A stretch of DNA of 17,860 bases from Thermoflexales bacterium (GTDB lineage: Bacteria; Chloroflexota; Anaerolineae; S140-20), in NCBI GenBank assembly GCA_015484715.1, contig WFUY01000065.1, forward strand, positions 1-17,860, given 5' to 3'. This document shows positions 8,501 to 15,532 of the stretch, piece by piece (position 1 is the stretch's first letter; each line of letters opens with the position of its first letter). The translations under genes were made by a program, and so were the position numbers. The notes below the pieces were generated by a model that was not told the origin of the DNA, ran no database searches, and worked only from the letters and a program-made list of their open reading frames with translations.

Positions 8501-10384
8501 GCCCCACTCCGGTTGCTCCGCCTCATTCGGGTCGAAGAGGTAGAGGCTGGCGGCCGACGCCCCTGCCTCGATGGCCGGTTGGGCCGCACACTCCAGCAGT
8601 TCCTCCAAGGAAGAGGCAGCGACCAAGGAGCGGCCAACCTGATAGAGGACCTCGGTCTCGCGCCACCCTTGCTGAACCCGCTCGAAGAGACGCATGTTGG
8701 CCAGCGTCACGGCTGCCTGATCGGCCATCGCCTGGTACAGGGAAAGCTCCCGCTGACTGAAGGTATAGGGATGGCTGTGTTCGGCGAAGATGTAGCCCAG
8801 GACCTGTCCCCGGCGCACCATCGGGACGGCGATGAAGGCCACCCCCCCGATATTTTCCATATAGATTCGCTCCTCCTCGGTGAGGCGGGGATCGGTGCGC
8901 ACATCGGTCACCACGAAGGTTTCTGGAGCACGGAGGAACTTCTGTATCGTAGGGTAGGTTTCGATGGGATAGCGGTAGTGCAGGCCCAGCTTTCGCCTCT
9001 CCGGGTCCACGTCGCCGATGGCCATCACCTCCGCCCACTGAGGGAGCCCATCCTCTCCGTAGGTATCGCAGAGAACCACGCTACAACGGTCAACGCCTGT
9101 GGCCATCAAGCGCTCTGCCAGGAGATCGGCCACCTCCTGGGGGGTCAGGGCGAGGGCCAGGGCCCGGCTGGTCTCCAGGAGCAGGTCTGTCTCCTCCAGA
9201 GCGGCCTGGGTTTCCTGGAAGAGTCGAGCATTCTGCACCACGATACCCATCTGGCGGGCGATGGTGGAGACCGTGCCGATCTGCTCCGGCGTGAAGGGGG
9301 GATGGCCGACGGGGGCGGAGACCTCCAGCACCCCCACCACACGCTCTCGGGTCAGCAAGGGGGCGTAGACGGCCGTCTCCGCCCGGGAGAGTTGGGCCAG
9401 GTGGCGGGCTGTTCCCCGGGCACGGGTCTGAACCTGGTCAAGGACCTGGGTCTTCTGCTCCCGAACGGCTGCCTCCATACCGGGATTCTCTGAGAGAGGG
9501 AAGACGAGGGCCTCCTCAGACGTGTGGGTATGGCCATCGGGTCCCCACAAGCAGCCCACCCGCAGGTGCTCGCCATCTTCCTCGAGAAGAAAGATGCCGC
9601 ACATCCTGTTCAGCGCCAGGGCCGTCTGTCGGGCAATGGAATCGAGGGCCTCCCGGAGGTCGAGGGTCGTCGTAGCCGTCTGGAGGATTTGGTTGAGCAG
9701 GACCATCTGCTCGGCTGTTCCTTGGAAGTCGGCCAGGAGCTGGCGGTTCTCCAGCGTGGCCGCAGCCTGTCCGGCCAGCGTCCAGAGGGCGTAGACCAAC
9801 CCTTCATCATACGTGGAGGGGACCTCCCGTCCTACGAGAATGGCACCCAACCACCGCCTCTCCACCGTCATCGGGACGATGATGAAGGAGTGCAGTTCGG
9901 AGGCGAGCATCATCGCCCGGATGGTCTCATTCAACCGGGGATCCGTCCCCACATCGGAGCAGATGAAGACCTGGTCAGGCTGCATAGCCTCACGCAGAGG
10001 GTAATCGGCCAGCGGGAAACGGGTGCCGTAGGGAACCTGAGAGGGCTCACCGCTCCGCTTCCATCCCTCGCGCATCTCGATCTCAACCGGCTCACCAGAC
10101 GGATCCGCCCGGAAGAGAAAGAGCCGGCCCACATCCACGTCACAGGTCGCGATGAAGTCCATCAGAGCCCGTCCCACCTCAGCCATATCGGCGGCCAGGC
10201 TGATCGCCCGACTGGCCTCGTAGAGGCGACGGCTCCGATCCGAGGAGACGGCAAGCGCCTTCCGCAGCGCCTCCAACGGCTGCTGCAGGGCCTCACGCTG
10301 CTCCCCCTCGTCTATCCCAGCGACGATGGACAGGAGCCGGTCGAGGAGGTCTTGTGGGTGGGCTGAGTGGGTTGAGTCGGCCAT
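2597..10384 (-). CDS. Giant hybrid sensor histidine kinase: 12 GAF modules, HisKA, HATPase, two receivers
   Basis: A 2595-aa protein with no membrane segment or signal peptide, so probably a cytosolic sensor kinase. By their repeated ends (variants of ENARLF) I count twelve GAF modules, ending near residues 212, 387, 565, 740, 912, 1045, 1218, 1385, 1553, 1736, 1910 and 2078. The sixth is short, with an unusual RYIREAWEEY start. Then follow HisKA (H2108 in MSHELRTPL), a HATPase (N box LNLLSNAAKF, DTGIGI, GTGLGL; about 2208-2320), receiver 1 (D2393 in ILDILMP, DYLVKPI) and receiver 2 (D2513 in ILDLMMP). All kinase boxes look intact. Modules 5, 9 and 12 are one subtype, and 5 and 9 share GWCTAHG. 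Ligands cannot be told from sequence; GAF domains bind small molecules or mediate pairing. I chose ATG 10384 with GAGGGG just upstream; GTG 10396 is an alternative. The gene starts 80 bp after the membrane GAF gene and is followed by the enzyme-receiver fusion. Confidence 0.93.
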   Translation of the reverse strand: MADSTHSAHPQDLLDRLLSIVAGIDEGEQREALQQPLEALRKALAVSSDRSRRLYEASRAISLAADMAEVGRALMDFIATCDVDVGRLFLFRADPSGEPVEIEMREGWKRSGEPSQVPYGTRFPLADYPLREAMQPDQVFICSDVGTDPRLNETIRAMMLASELHSFIIVPMTVERRWLGAILVGREVPSTYDEGLVYALWTLAGQAAATLENRQLLADFQGTAEQMVLLNQILQTATTTLDLREALDSIARQTALALNRMCGIFLLEEDGEHLRVGCLWGPDGHTHTSEEALVFPLSENPGMEAAVREQKTQVLDQVQTRARGTARHLAQLSRAETAVYAPLLTRERVVGVLEVSAPVGHPPFTPEQIGTVSTIARQMGIVVQNARLFQETQAALEETDLLLETSRALALALTPQEVADLLAERLMATGVDRCSVVLCDTYGEDGLPQWAEVMAIGDVDPERRKLGLHYRYPIETYPTIQKFLRAPETFVVTDVRTDPRLTEEERIYMENIGGVAFIAVPMVRRGQVLGYIFAEHSHPYTFSQRELSLYQAMADQAAVTLANMRLFERVQQGWRETEVLYQVGRSLVAASSLEELLECAAQPAIEAGASAASLYLFDPNEAEQPEWGILAAHWQREGDPPFPVGTRLYLADFPFTQLFLADPQIPYLIEDMEAAEQVDETTRDVALQLGVRALVVIPLVTRERRIGILAIPWDEPHRFSEEEERLYRALGPLAAPVTESLRLLEDTQRRALQFQTVTEIAQAASATLNLDELLSQSVELIRERFDLYYAGIFLVDEYGQWAVLRAGTGEAGRAQIEAGHRLEVGGNSMIGWCTAHGKPRVALDVGKEAIRFENPYLPDTRSEMALPLISRGQVIGAMTIQSTQVAAFTDEDVTILQALADQLAAAIQNARLFEQTQQALQEVSRVHQRYIREAWEEYTAHRQRPTGYFLGPDGITAADVWRPEMALAVEREDLLILSEADDEVVGGKNGDERPKAALAVPIKLRDQVIGALDFFEPDEAREWDEDDIAIVEAVVDQVAQALESARLFEKTQTQASRLALLNEITARLSTALDRDELFRILSQELGRILPFHQLHVALYDPQRDSEHCRLIPLGKEAFHAVQTFPVEDSLMGEVLQSGRPLLLKDLALSSEEMGSNHQDRRYLLQTGVRSAIFVPLGTHGRQLGVLSVGYAEAGFYTQDDLALFQQVAAQVAVAHENARLFHETRRRARQLQDLYDAGLALSSIASLEEVMERVAQAAQKLTQASLTTVFVYDEDLGRYRRAAAADAPERLASSPVIYPRRGGFTDKIARSGRPLVVPDVEADPDVNPGALESGMHSLVGIPMQMMGQEAIGVIFCTHTEKHYFTEEHVETLSFLAVQAAIALQNARSFAQVERRRLQLETAAEVARVTTAVLDLDELLERTISLLQERFGLYYAGIFLLDETGSWAVLRAGTGEAGRRMVERGHRLQVGGNSMIGWCTAHGEPRVALDVSKERVRFINPLLPDTRSEMALPLISRGRVIGAMTIQSDQTEAFSRADVATIQLMADQLANAIENVRLFQETQTSLVETEALYRASRRVGEAQSIESILEGAAELAEVLIPEAGSISISLITRWDEAGEPTAADIHVLSLGTGQRIPLPTLTDFPITDRETARMVLGEPEAVVIYTDADDPTCSMPEEVREVMHNSGTRGMVTLGLLARGRSLGFLSFSSSAPLTEFPERHVRRLRTLADQIAVTLDNLQLFRQTTEALEETQTYYDISRQLLEAQTVEEVLAAALAFLQEPDVDSASIFLVGGPPEALWLERVAVKGIRERTEAPLGDRIPMDLYGLDRLLAPGRTVVVEDVARDTRITEPLREMLTELGKRAVVFVPMQTGQQLVGTLLVAQNYPYRFSKRQIRLYEVVAAQTSVALENRRLLEETRRRAVQLEAAAKVGRSATSILEREQLLPAVVELIRDHFGYYHAQIFLIDETGRWAELQASTGEIGRILLERGHALEVGSDSVIGWVTRYGQPRVARVGEDRVHFRNELLPDTRAELAIPLILGGRVIGALDVQSTDPEAFGEDEVAVLQLVADQITIAIENARLYDEQKRVAEKLREVDRLKSQFLANMSHELRTPLNSIIGFSRVILKGIDGPLTDLQRQDLEAIHNSGQHLLGLINDILDLSKIEAGRMELVFEEVNLYDIIEGVMATAKALVKDKSIELRKEVAEDLPTIIADGKRIRQVMLNLLSNAAKFTEEGYICLRAQADDRYVTISIEDTGIGIPPEKHEEIFQEFTQVDASTTRRYAGTGLGLPISRHFVEMHGGQIWVESELGKGSTFYFTLPIRGPKQEEEPSEGEDVAVEVGKKLILVVDDDESVITLYKRYLDKRDYQVVGLTESQQALQWAMNLKPYAIILDILMPRKDGWSVIQELKSTPETRDIPVIICSIVGDTGRGFSLGAADYLVKPIMEDELLNALSRLDGQAQEKVLIIDDNPDDIQLLRRILEEGQGCMVLEASNGADGIALIQAERPNLVILDLMMPEVDGFAVLEAVKANPSTRDIPIIVVTAKDLSEEDRQRLAGRTISLLQKGIFQQEELLEDVAEALARLTANQSRSQEQA
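5804..5880. repeat. Direct repeat copy A inside the giant kinase (GAF module 9)
   Basis: These 77 nt match 7739-7815 with only three differences by hand comparison. They encode the conserved core of one GAF subtype (DTRSEMALPLISRG and following residues). The surrounding parts of the two modules are also similar but clearly less so. Confidence 0.85.
7739..7815. repeat. Direct repeat copy B inside the giant kinase (GAF module 5)
   Basis: Partner of the 77-nt repeat at 5804-5880, about 1.9 kb away in the same gene and the same orientation. It differs at three positions. Such close DNA identity between two modules suggests recent duplication or gene conversion. Confidence 0.85.
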
Positions 10385-10388
10385 TTTT

Positions 10389-10394
10389 CCCCTC
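10389..10394 (-). promoter_or_regulatory. Ribosome binding site of the giant kinase
   Basis: GAGGGG on the minus strand lies 4 nt before the ATG at 10384, with the GAGG core 6 nt away. A second GAGG lies 5 nt before the in-frame GTG at 10396, so either start is possible. They differ by only four residues. Confidence 0.55.
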
Positions 10395-10427
10395 ACCTGT
10401 ACCTCAGAACTCTGAACTTCCTATCTT

Positions 10428-10457
10428 GTCCTCGGCTCACCACACCAGGACGAGGAC
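10428..10457 (-). repeat. Small inverted repeat between the two GAF genes
   Basis: GTCCTCG and CGAGGAC form a perfect 7-bp stem around a 16-nt loop. It lies 7 nt after the stop codon of the membrane GAF gene, within the 80-bp gap. A second short palindrome, TCAGAACTCTGA, lies at 10404-10415. Neither is followed by a U-run, so I read them as intercistronic structure and not as terminators. Confidence 0.4.
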
Positions 10458-10464
10458 TCCGGGA

Positions 10465-13400
10465 CTACCTCTCCGAGCCTCCATTTCCAAACTCTGGGCT
10501 TTGGACTCCCAAGCGGATCGCCGCGTGGGTGGTCCCTAACGCCTGGCTGATCTCCTGAAGGGCGGTCTGCAGGATCGTGTCCACATCGGTGGCGGCACGC
10601 ACCTTGGTGGTGATCTCCCGGATCAGCCGCTCGCGGCGAGCCCGCCTCTGAGCCTCTTCGAAGAGACGCTGGCGCTCCAGAGCGACGGCAGCCTGTCCGG
10701 CCAGGGCCTCGTAGAGCCGCCTCTCCCGCTCGCTGAACTCGTAAGGCCCCTCCAGGGATTCGACCAGCAGCCAGCCTAGCAGCCGCTCACCGACCAGCAT
10801 GGGGATGGCGATGAACGCCCTAATCCCCAGGATGTCTAGGAAGATGTGGCGGGAGACCTCGTCCATCTCTGAGGCGGTCTCCACGTCGGAGATGACCAGA
10901 GGATCCTGGCCGATCCGGTCTATTAAGGGGATCTGAGAGGCGTTCCAGCGGTTTCCAACCACAGCCGGCCGTTCCACCCCCGGCTCCCACGCAGCGACGA
11001 TCTCTACTTCCCGTTGGTCCGGCGGGCTGCCAGGATCTATCAGGGCCAGGACGCAACGGCCAATCTCCGGTGTGACGATGTGATCGGTGAAGGCCCGCAA
11101 CACGTCCTCGGGCGTCTGGGCCACAGCGATGGCCCGGCTGGCCCGGTAGAGAACCTCCGTCTCCGCCAACGCCTCCTGGGTCTTGAGGAAGAGCCGAGCA
11201 TTCTCCACGGCGACGGCTGCCGAAGCTGCCAGAGCCTGGAGCAAGGAGAAGTCCGCCTCGGTGAAAGGAGCACCATTGGCGTCACGTCCTGCCAACAAGA
11301 TGCCCCGCACCTGACCGTGGTAGACGATAGGCAAGCCCAACAGCCGCTTGAGGGGGAAGTGCTCCGGCGGCAGACCGACGGAACGGGGGTGCTTCGAGAT
11401 GTCGTCCAGCCGGACCGCCTCCCCCTCGAGGATGGCGGCCAACACCCCTTTGCCCTCGGGCCGACCCGACAACTGGAAGCGATCGAGGTCCACGCCGGCC
11501 GTCTTGAAATAGACCGGCTGGTCCGGATCGGGATGGAAGATCAGGATGCCGCTGTAATGGGCCTCCACCAGATTCCGAGCCTCTTCTGCCAGCTTCTCCG
11601 CCAACGGCTCCAAGTCCAGTTCAGTGCTGACGACCCGCGTCGCCTGGTAGAGCTTGTCCAGATCTCGGGCCCGCTGCTGAGTCTCCTCGAAGAGGCGGAC
11701 CCGCTCCAGGGCCAGGGCCATCTGACCGGCGATCAGCCGCAGGGGAGGAAGATCGGTTTCGGTAAACACCCCGGGCTGGGTGCTGGCAAGGTTGAGGGTG
11801 CCGATGACCCGTTCACCGACCTGGAGGGGAAGGATCGCCCGGGAGCACAATCCCTGGGCAAGGATGTGCTCGTCCTCGACAAAGGAAAGCTGCTGGCGGA
11901 GATCGTCGTCTATCCACGGCTCGCCGTGGGTGAGGACCCACCCAGGGCCGGTGCCCTCTACCGGGAGTCGGGCACCCCTCTGGGCAAAGGGAGTCCTTTC
12001 CCCGCTCACCTCCACGGCGAAGAGGATGTACTCGGACTCCCCCGGTACGTAGATGGTCAGGGCGAGGGTGTCCACGGGCACCAACTGCCGGAGGTGCCCG
12101 GCGATGACGGGGAGTTCCTCTACCAAACTCTCGCTGGTGTTGATGACCGCGGTGATCTCGCGCAAGGCGTGCTCGTGGCGGGCGCGGGTCTGGACTTCCT
12201 CGAAGAGACGGGCATTCTGCAAGGCGATGGCCGCCTGGCTGGCCAGGAAGGTGAGCAGGTTCTGCTCGTGCTCGCCAAACTGACCGGGCTGCTCTCCATT
12301 GGCGAAGACCACACCGATGCGACGCCCGCCCACCTGGATGGGGACGCCGACGAAGGAGCGGACCCCTGCCTCTACGACGTGAGAGGCAACCCGAGGATCC
12401 AGACGGACGTCTTCGACCAGGACAGGCTCGCCTGTACGATGGATCGTCTCGGTCATCCCACCAGGGCGAGGCTCCTGGAAAAGGCCCTCAGCATCGAGGT
12501 GAGTCTCCCCCAGGCTAAAGCGGTAGGTGTAACGCTGCGTCCCCTCATCCCAGTAGTAGACCGCCGCGCTGGACGCCTCGAGGAGTTCCCGAGCCCCATC
12601 GGCCACCGTCTGGAGCGCTTCTTCCAGGTCCAGGGTGGCGCTAAGGGCCATACCCAACTGGTAGAGCTGGCGGACCTCACGGGCGTGTCGTCGGGTCTCT
12701 TCGAAGAGCCGGGCGTTCTGAAGGGCGATGCCTGCCTGGGCAGCGAAAGCCGCCAGTCGGTCAGCGTGCTCCTGGGTGAAGAAGCCCGGTGTCGCACTAT
12801 CCACGTTCAGGAGGCCGATGATCTCCCCCCGAACCTGGATGGGCGCTCCCACGTAGGAGCGGATCCACTCCGAACCGGGTAGGAGACGCCAGTCGGGATC
12901 GGAAGCCGTGTCCGGGATGACGATGGGACGGCCTGTCTCTGCCATCTTGCGCAGGGTGTTGAGGGTATCCCGAGGAACCCGGCGCTCACGCAGGAGCTCC
13001 ACAAACTGGAAGCGCTCGTAACCCCGGCGCCCCACGACCCGCACCTCGTCTCCCTCGATGAGCATCAGGTTGCTAGCATCGCCGGGGACGACCCGGCTGA
13101 TCTGCTCCAGGATGCGTTGGACCAGATCGTCGAACTCCAGGGTGCTGCTCAGGGCCACGGCGGCCTCCCGCAGCGCTTCGGAGACTTGGCGCTGATCCCG
13201 CTCGGCCTCCAGAAGCCGGGCGTTCTCCAGAGCCAGGGCCATCTGGTCGGCCACGGCGGCGACCATCGCCACCTCTTCGTCGGTCCAGCGGCGGGACTCC
13301 TCTGTCGCCTGCAAGTCCAGGACACCGATTACCTCGCCGCGCAGCTTGATGGGGACGGCTAGGACAGAACGGGCCGGCAGCGCAGAGCGACCATCGGTTC

Positions 13401-15276
13401 CGTCGTCCCGATTCCCCTCCTGTCCATCCCCGCCCAGTAGCTCCGCTTCCAGGTCTGTCAAGACCACAGGGCGCTCCTGAGCCAGGGCTATCTCCATTTC
13501 GGGAGACCACGCTCTCTCCAGAGGGGGCACGCCCAGGCGGCGGTATTCCGCGCTGAGGTCTCTGCGCTGCCGGGTGAACTGCTCCCACGCCTGGGCCAGG
13601 TAGTAGCGGTGCAGGGTCTGCACCTCCTCCAGGGCCCTCTGGGTCTCTTGGAAGAGGCGGGCATTCTCGATAGCGATGGCGATCTGGTCGGCCAAAGTCT
13701 GGAGGACCGCCACGTCTTCCTCGCTGAAGGCGGCCTCTCGGGTGCTCTGGATGTCCAGGGCTCCGATCACCCGGTCTCCCACCCTGAGGGGGAGAGCCAT
13801 CTCCGAGCGGGTGTTGGGCAGGTCGGGATTGTCGAAGTGAACGGCATCCTCACCCACGTCCAGGGCAATGCGGGATTCTCCGGCGTGGGTGACCCAGCCG
13901 ACGATGCCTTGCTCACCCACGCGCAGCTTGTGCCCCCGGGCCAACATACGCTGTCCGCCCTCGCTGTTGGCCGCCTGGAGCACGGCCCACTCGCCGGCCT
14001 CGTCCACCAGGAAGATACCGGCGTGGTAGAAGCCGAACCGCTCGCTGATGAGGTTAACCGCCCGATCCAGCAGAGCTTGCAGATCGAGCAGCGAACTGAC
14101 CGCCCGGGCCAACTCGGCGGTAGCCTCCAGGTAGCGAGCCCGGCGCTCCGTCTGCTGATGGAGTTCCCGCAGCTCCTGGTGGCGTTGGTGAAGGTCCTCG
14201 AAGAGGTGGGCATTCTCCAGGGCCACGGCGACCTGCCCCACGATGCCCTCCAGGGCCTCGATCTCCTCGTCGGGGAAGGGGAGAGGCTGGGTGCTGTGCA
14301 CATCCAGCACGCCCAGGAGCCGCTCCCCCACCTGGAGGGGCAGCGCCAACTCCGCCCGGGTCTGGGGTAGGAAGCGATCGTTGGGCTGAAGAGGGCGTCC
14401 GTTGGGGCTGTATGGCCCTTCCTCGCCGAGGACGAGCATCTGGCGGGCCCGTTGGGCGAAGGCGGCGGCGACGACGGTGGAGCCGTCCAAGGGCAGGCGA
14501 TGCTCTTCCTGCTTCATACGATCGGCAGCTTCGCCGGCCGCCTCCGTGAGGACGGCCCAACGCCCTTCAGGGTCGAGGACGTAGAAGCCGACGTGGTAGT
14601 AACCGAAGCCGGTCTGGATCAACTGGACGGCCGGCCATTGGATCAGGCCGGGCTCGAGGGCTGCCGTGACCACCCGGCTGATCTCGGCCCCCGTCTGGAT
14701 CTGCCCGATCCGCCGGCGCAGGTCCCGGTTGGCCTGCTGAAGGGAACGGGCGAAGAGCCAGGTGGAGAGGGCCAGCACGTAGAGGACGATGACGCTTAGG
14801 GCAAGCGCGATGGGATTGATCGTGATCCCAGGCATACCGGCGATCACGATCGCCCGGGCCAGGATGGCCAGAGTGACGATCATCGCCCAGGCTATGGCGG
14901 CTGCCGGGGTGAGCAACAGCCCTGCAGCTGTGATGGGCACGGCGTAGATCACCAGCTCAGGCCCGGCCACTAGGAAGCCCGGAGGCGAGGCAACCGTGAC
15001 GTAAAGGGTGATTACAGCCAACAGGAAGTGGATAGCAATACCTGTGTAGCCTCGCCGGTTTAGTCGTTCCAGCCCGACTAAGACAAAGGCTAGGAGAAGA
15101 TTTAGTCCACCGATAAGCCAGAAACCCGACTGACCGAGCAGGGCTGCTCCGAAAGAAAGCACCGTTGCAATGATAGAAGCTACAGTAATTCCCCGAATCA
15201 GGATGCTGAGGAGCAGCCGAGCTCGAGGTATATCTCCTTCTTGCACAGTCAGCATTTCTAGCAATCTTTTCCACAT
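10465..15276 (-). CDS. Membrane-anchored multi-GAF protein without an output domain
   Basis: A 1603-aa protein. Residues 21-178 hold about six hydrophobic helices joined by short loops, with no large extracellular domain. Then come eight GAF modules, ending near residues 355, 539, 685, 854, 1022, 1194, 1359 and 1535, linked by charged coiled-coil-like stretches. The third is the short type with RYYLAQAWEQF. The last 65 residues (REITTKVRAATDVDTIL...) look like the start of a ninth GAF that stops early. No HisKA, HATPase, GGDEF, phosphatase or helix-turn-helix is visible. Modules 2-5 have the same subtypes in the same order as modules 5-8 of the neighbouring kinase. It is probably the first gene of the operon. 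It may sense a membrane or cytosolic signal and pass it on through contact with the kinase, which is inference. The ATG at 15276 has AGGAGAGGGA upstream. Confidence 0.88.
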   Translation of the reverse strand: MWKRLLEMLTVQEGDIPRARLLLSILIRGITVASIIATVLSFGAALLGQSGFWLIGGLNLLLAFVLVGLERLNRRGYTGIAIHFLLAVITLYVTVASPPGFLVAGPELVIYAVPITAAGLLLTPAAAIAWAMIVTLAILARAIVIAGMPGITINPIALALSVIVLYVLALSTWLFARSLQQANRDLRRRIGQIQTGAEISRVVTAALEPGLIQWPAVQLIQTGFGYYHVGFYVLDPEGRWAVLTEAAGEAADRMKQEEHRLPLDGSTVVAAAFAQRARQMLVLGEEGPYSPNGRPLQPNDRFLPQTRAELALPLQVGERLLGVLDVHSTQPLPFPDEEIEALEGIVGQVAVALENAHLFEDLHQRHQELRELHQQTERRARYLEATAELARAVSSLLDLQALLDRAVNLISERFGFYHAGIFLVDEAGEWAVLQAANSEGGQRMLARGHKLRVGEQGIVGWVTHAGESRIALDVGEDAVHFDNPDLPNTRSEMALPLRVGDRVIGALDIQSTREAAFSEEDVAVLQTLADQIAIAIENARLFQETQRALEEVQTLHRYYLAQAWEQFTRQRRDLSAEYRRLGVPPLERAWSPEMEIALAQERPVVLTDLEAELLGGDGQEGNRDDGTDGRSALPARSVLAVPIKLRGEVIGVLDLQATEESRRWTDEEVAMVAAVADQMALALENARLLEAERDQRQVSEALREAAVALSSTLEFDDLVQRILEQISRVVPGDASNLMLIEGDEVRVVGRRGYERFQFVELLRERRVPRDTLNTLRKMAETGRPIVIPDTASDPDWRLLPGSEWIRSYVGAPIQVRGEIIGLLNVDSATPGFFTQEHADRLAAFAAQAGIALQNARLFEETRRHAREVRQLYQLGMALSATLDLEEALQTVADGARELLEASSAAVYYWDEGTQRYTYRFSLGETHLDAEGLFQEPRPGGMTETIHRTGEPVLVEDVRLDPRVASHVVEAGVRSFVGVPIQVGGRRIGVVFANGEQPGQFGEHEQNLLTFLASQAAIALQNARLFEEVQTRARHEHALREITAVINTSESLVEELPVIAGHLRQLVPVDTLALTIYVPGESEYILFAVEVSGERTPFAQRGARLPVEGTGPGWVLTHGEPWIDDDLRQQLSFVEDEHILAQGLCSRAILPLQVGERVIGTLNLASTQPGVFTETDLPPLRLIAGQMALALERVRLFEETQQRARDLDKLYQATRVVSTELDLEPLAEKLAEEARNLVEAHYSGILIFHPDPDQPVYFKTAGVDLDRFQLSGRPEGKGVLAAILEGEAVRLDDISKHPRSVGLPPEHFPLKRLLGLPIVYHGQVRGILLAGRDANGAPFTEADFSLLQALAASAAVAVENARLFLKTQEALAETEVLYRASRAIAVAQTPEDVLRAFTDHIVTPEIGRCVLALIDPGSPPDQREVEIVAAWEPGVERPAVVGNRWNASQIPLIDRIGQDPLVISDVETASEMDEVSRHIFLDILGIRAFIAIPMLVGERLLGWLLVESLEGPYEFSERERRLYEALAGQAAVALERQRLFEEAQRRARRERLIREITTKVRAATDVDTILQTALQEISQALGTTHAAIRLGVQSPEFGNGGSER

Positions 15277-15280
15277 AGCT

Positions 15281-15290
15281 TCCCTCTCCT
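15281..15290 (-). promoter_or_regulatory. Ribosome binding site of the membrane multi-GAF gene
   Basis: AGGAGAGGGA lies 4 nt before the ATG at 15276, and its internal GAGG is 6 nt from the start. This fixes the start of the protein a few residues before the first hydrophobic helix. Confidence 0.7.
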
Positions 15291-15383
15291 GCTCCCGTCC
15301 AATCCTGGTCAGGGATGCTCGGTTTCGCTGGGAAAACGCCTAGTACCTCACCAAACAGACTTTAATAGACCATTTACAAAGTA

Positions 15384-15506
15384 GTCGTCTCCCATCCGTT
15401 CGATCCATTCCCGAATCCGCTACAGCTACTCGCTTCAAAGCGGACTGCTGTCAACGGATTAGGGGGAGCGGATTGAACGGAGAGGAGTGCTCCCATTGGA
15501 GATGAC
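15384..15506. repeat. Large branched inverted-repeat structure in the gap upstream of the signalling operon
   Basis: Nested inverted repeats fill much of the 256-bp gap 15277-15532. GTCGTCTCCCAT (15384-15395) pairs with ATTGGAGATGAC (15495-15506), 10 of 12. CCGTTCGATCC (15396-15406) pairs with GGATTGAACGG (15470-15480), 10 of 11. The centre holds CGCTTCAAAGCG (15431-15442). Between the right arms sits another small hairpin, GGAGTGCTCC. AATCCGC (15414-15420) can pair with either of two copies of CGGATT (15455 and 15469), so alternative folds are possible. It lies after the diterpene cyclase and before the membrane GAF gene. It may be a terminator region, a structured 5' leader or a small mobile palindromic element. 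I saw no convincing promoter in the gap. Confidence 0.6.
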
Positions 15507-15532
15507 CCAACCGTTCATTTTGATGAAGTACT

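Noticed and set aside
3257..9493. Several long plus-strand open frames opposite the giant kinase (for example 3938-4906, 5759-6838, 8234-9493)
   Set aside because: They are shadows produced by the GC-rich, repetitive GAF coding sequence. Their translations are low-complexity with no recognisable domains.
11014..12882. A 622-codon plus-strand open frame opposite the membrane multi-GAF gene
   Set aside because: The minus-strand frame is a clear GAF array. The plus-strand product looks like an antisense reading of it, with repeated LGRL/GDGH-type strings.
2597..15276. Regularly spaced similar segments that could suggest a CRISPR or other repeat array
   Set aside because: The periodicity is about 400-550 bp and follows GAF modules in coding frame; there are no short identical repeats with unique spacers.
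15277..15383. A sigma-70 promoter upstream of the membrane multi-GAF gene
   Set aside because: AT-rich stretches such as TATTAAAG are present on the minus strand, but I found no -35/-10 pair with acceptable spacing.
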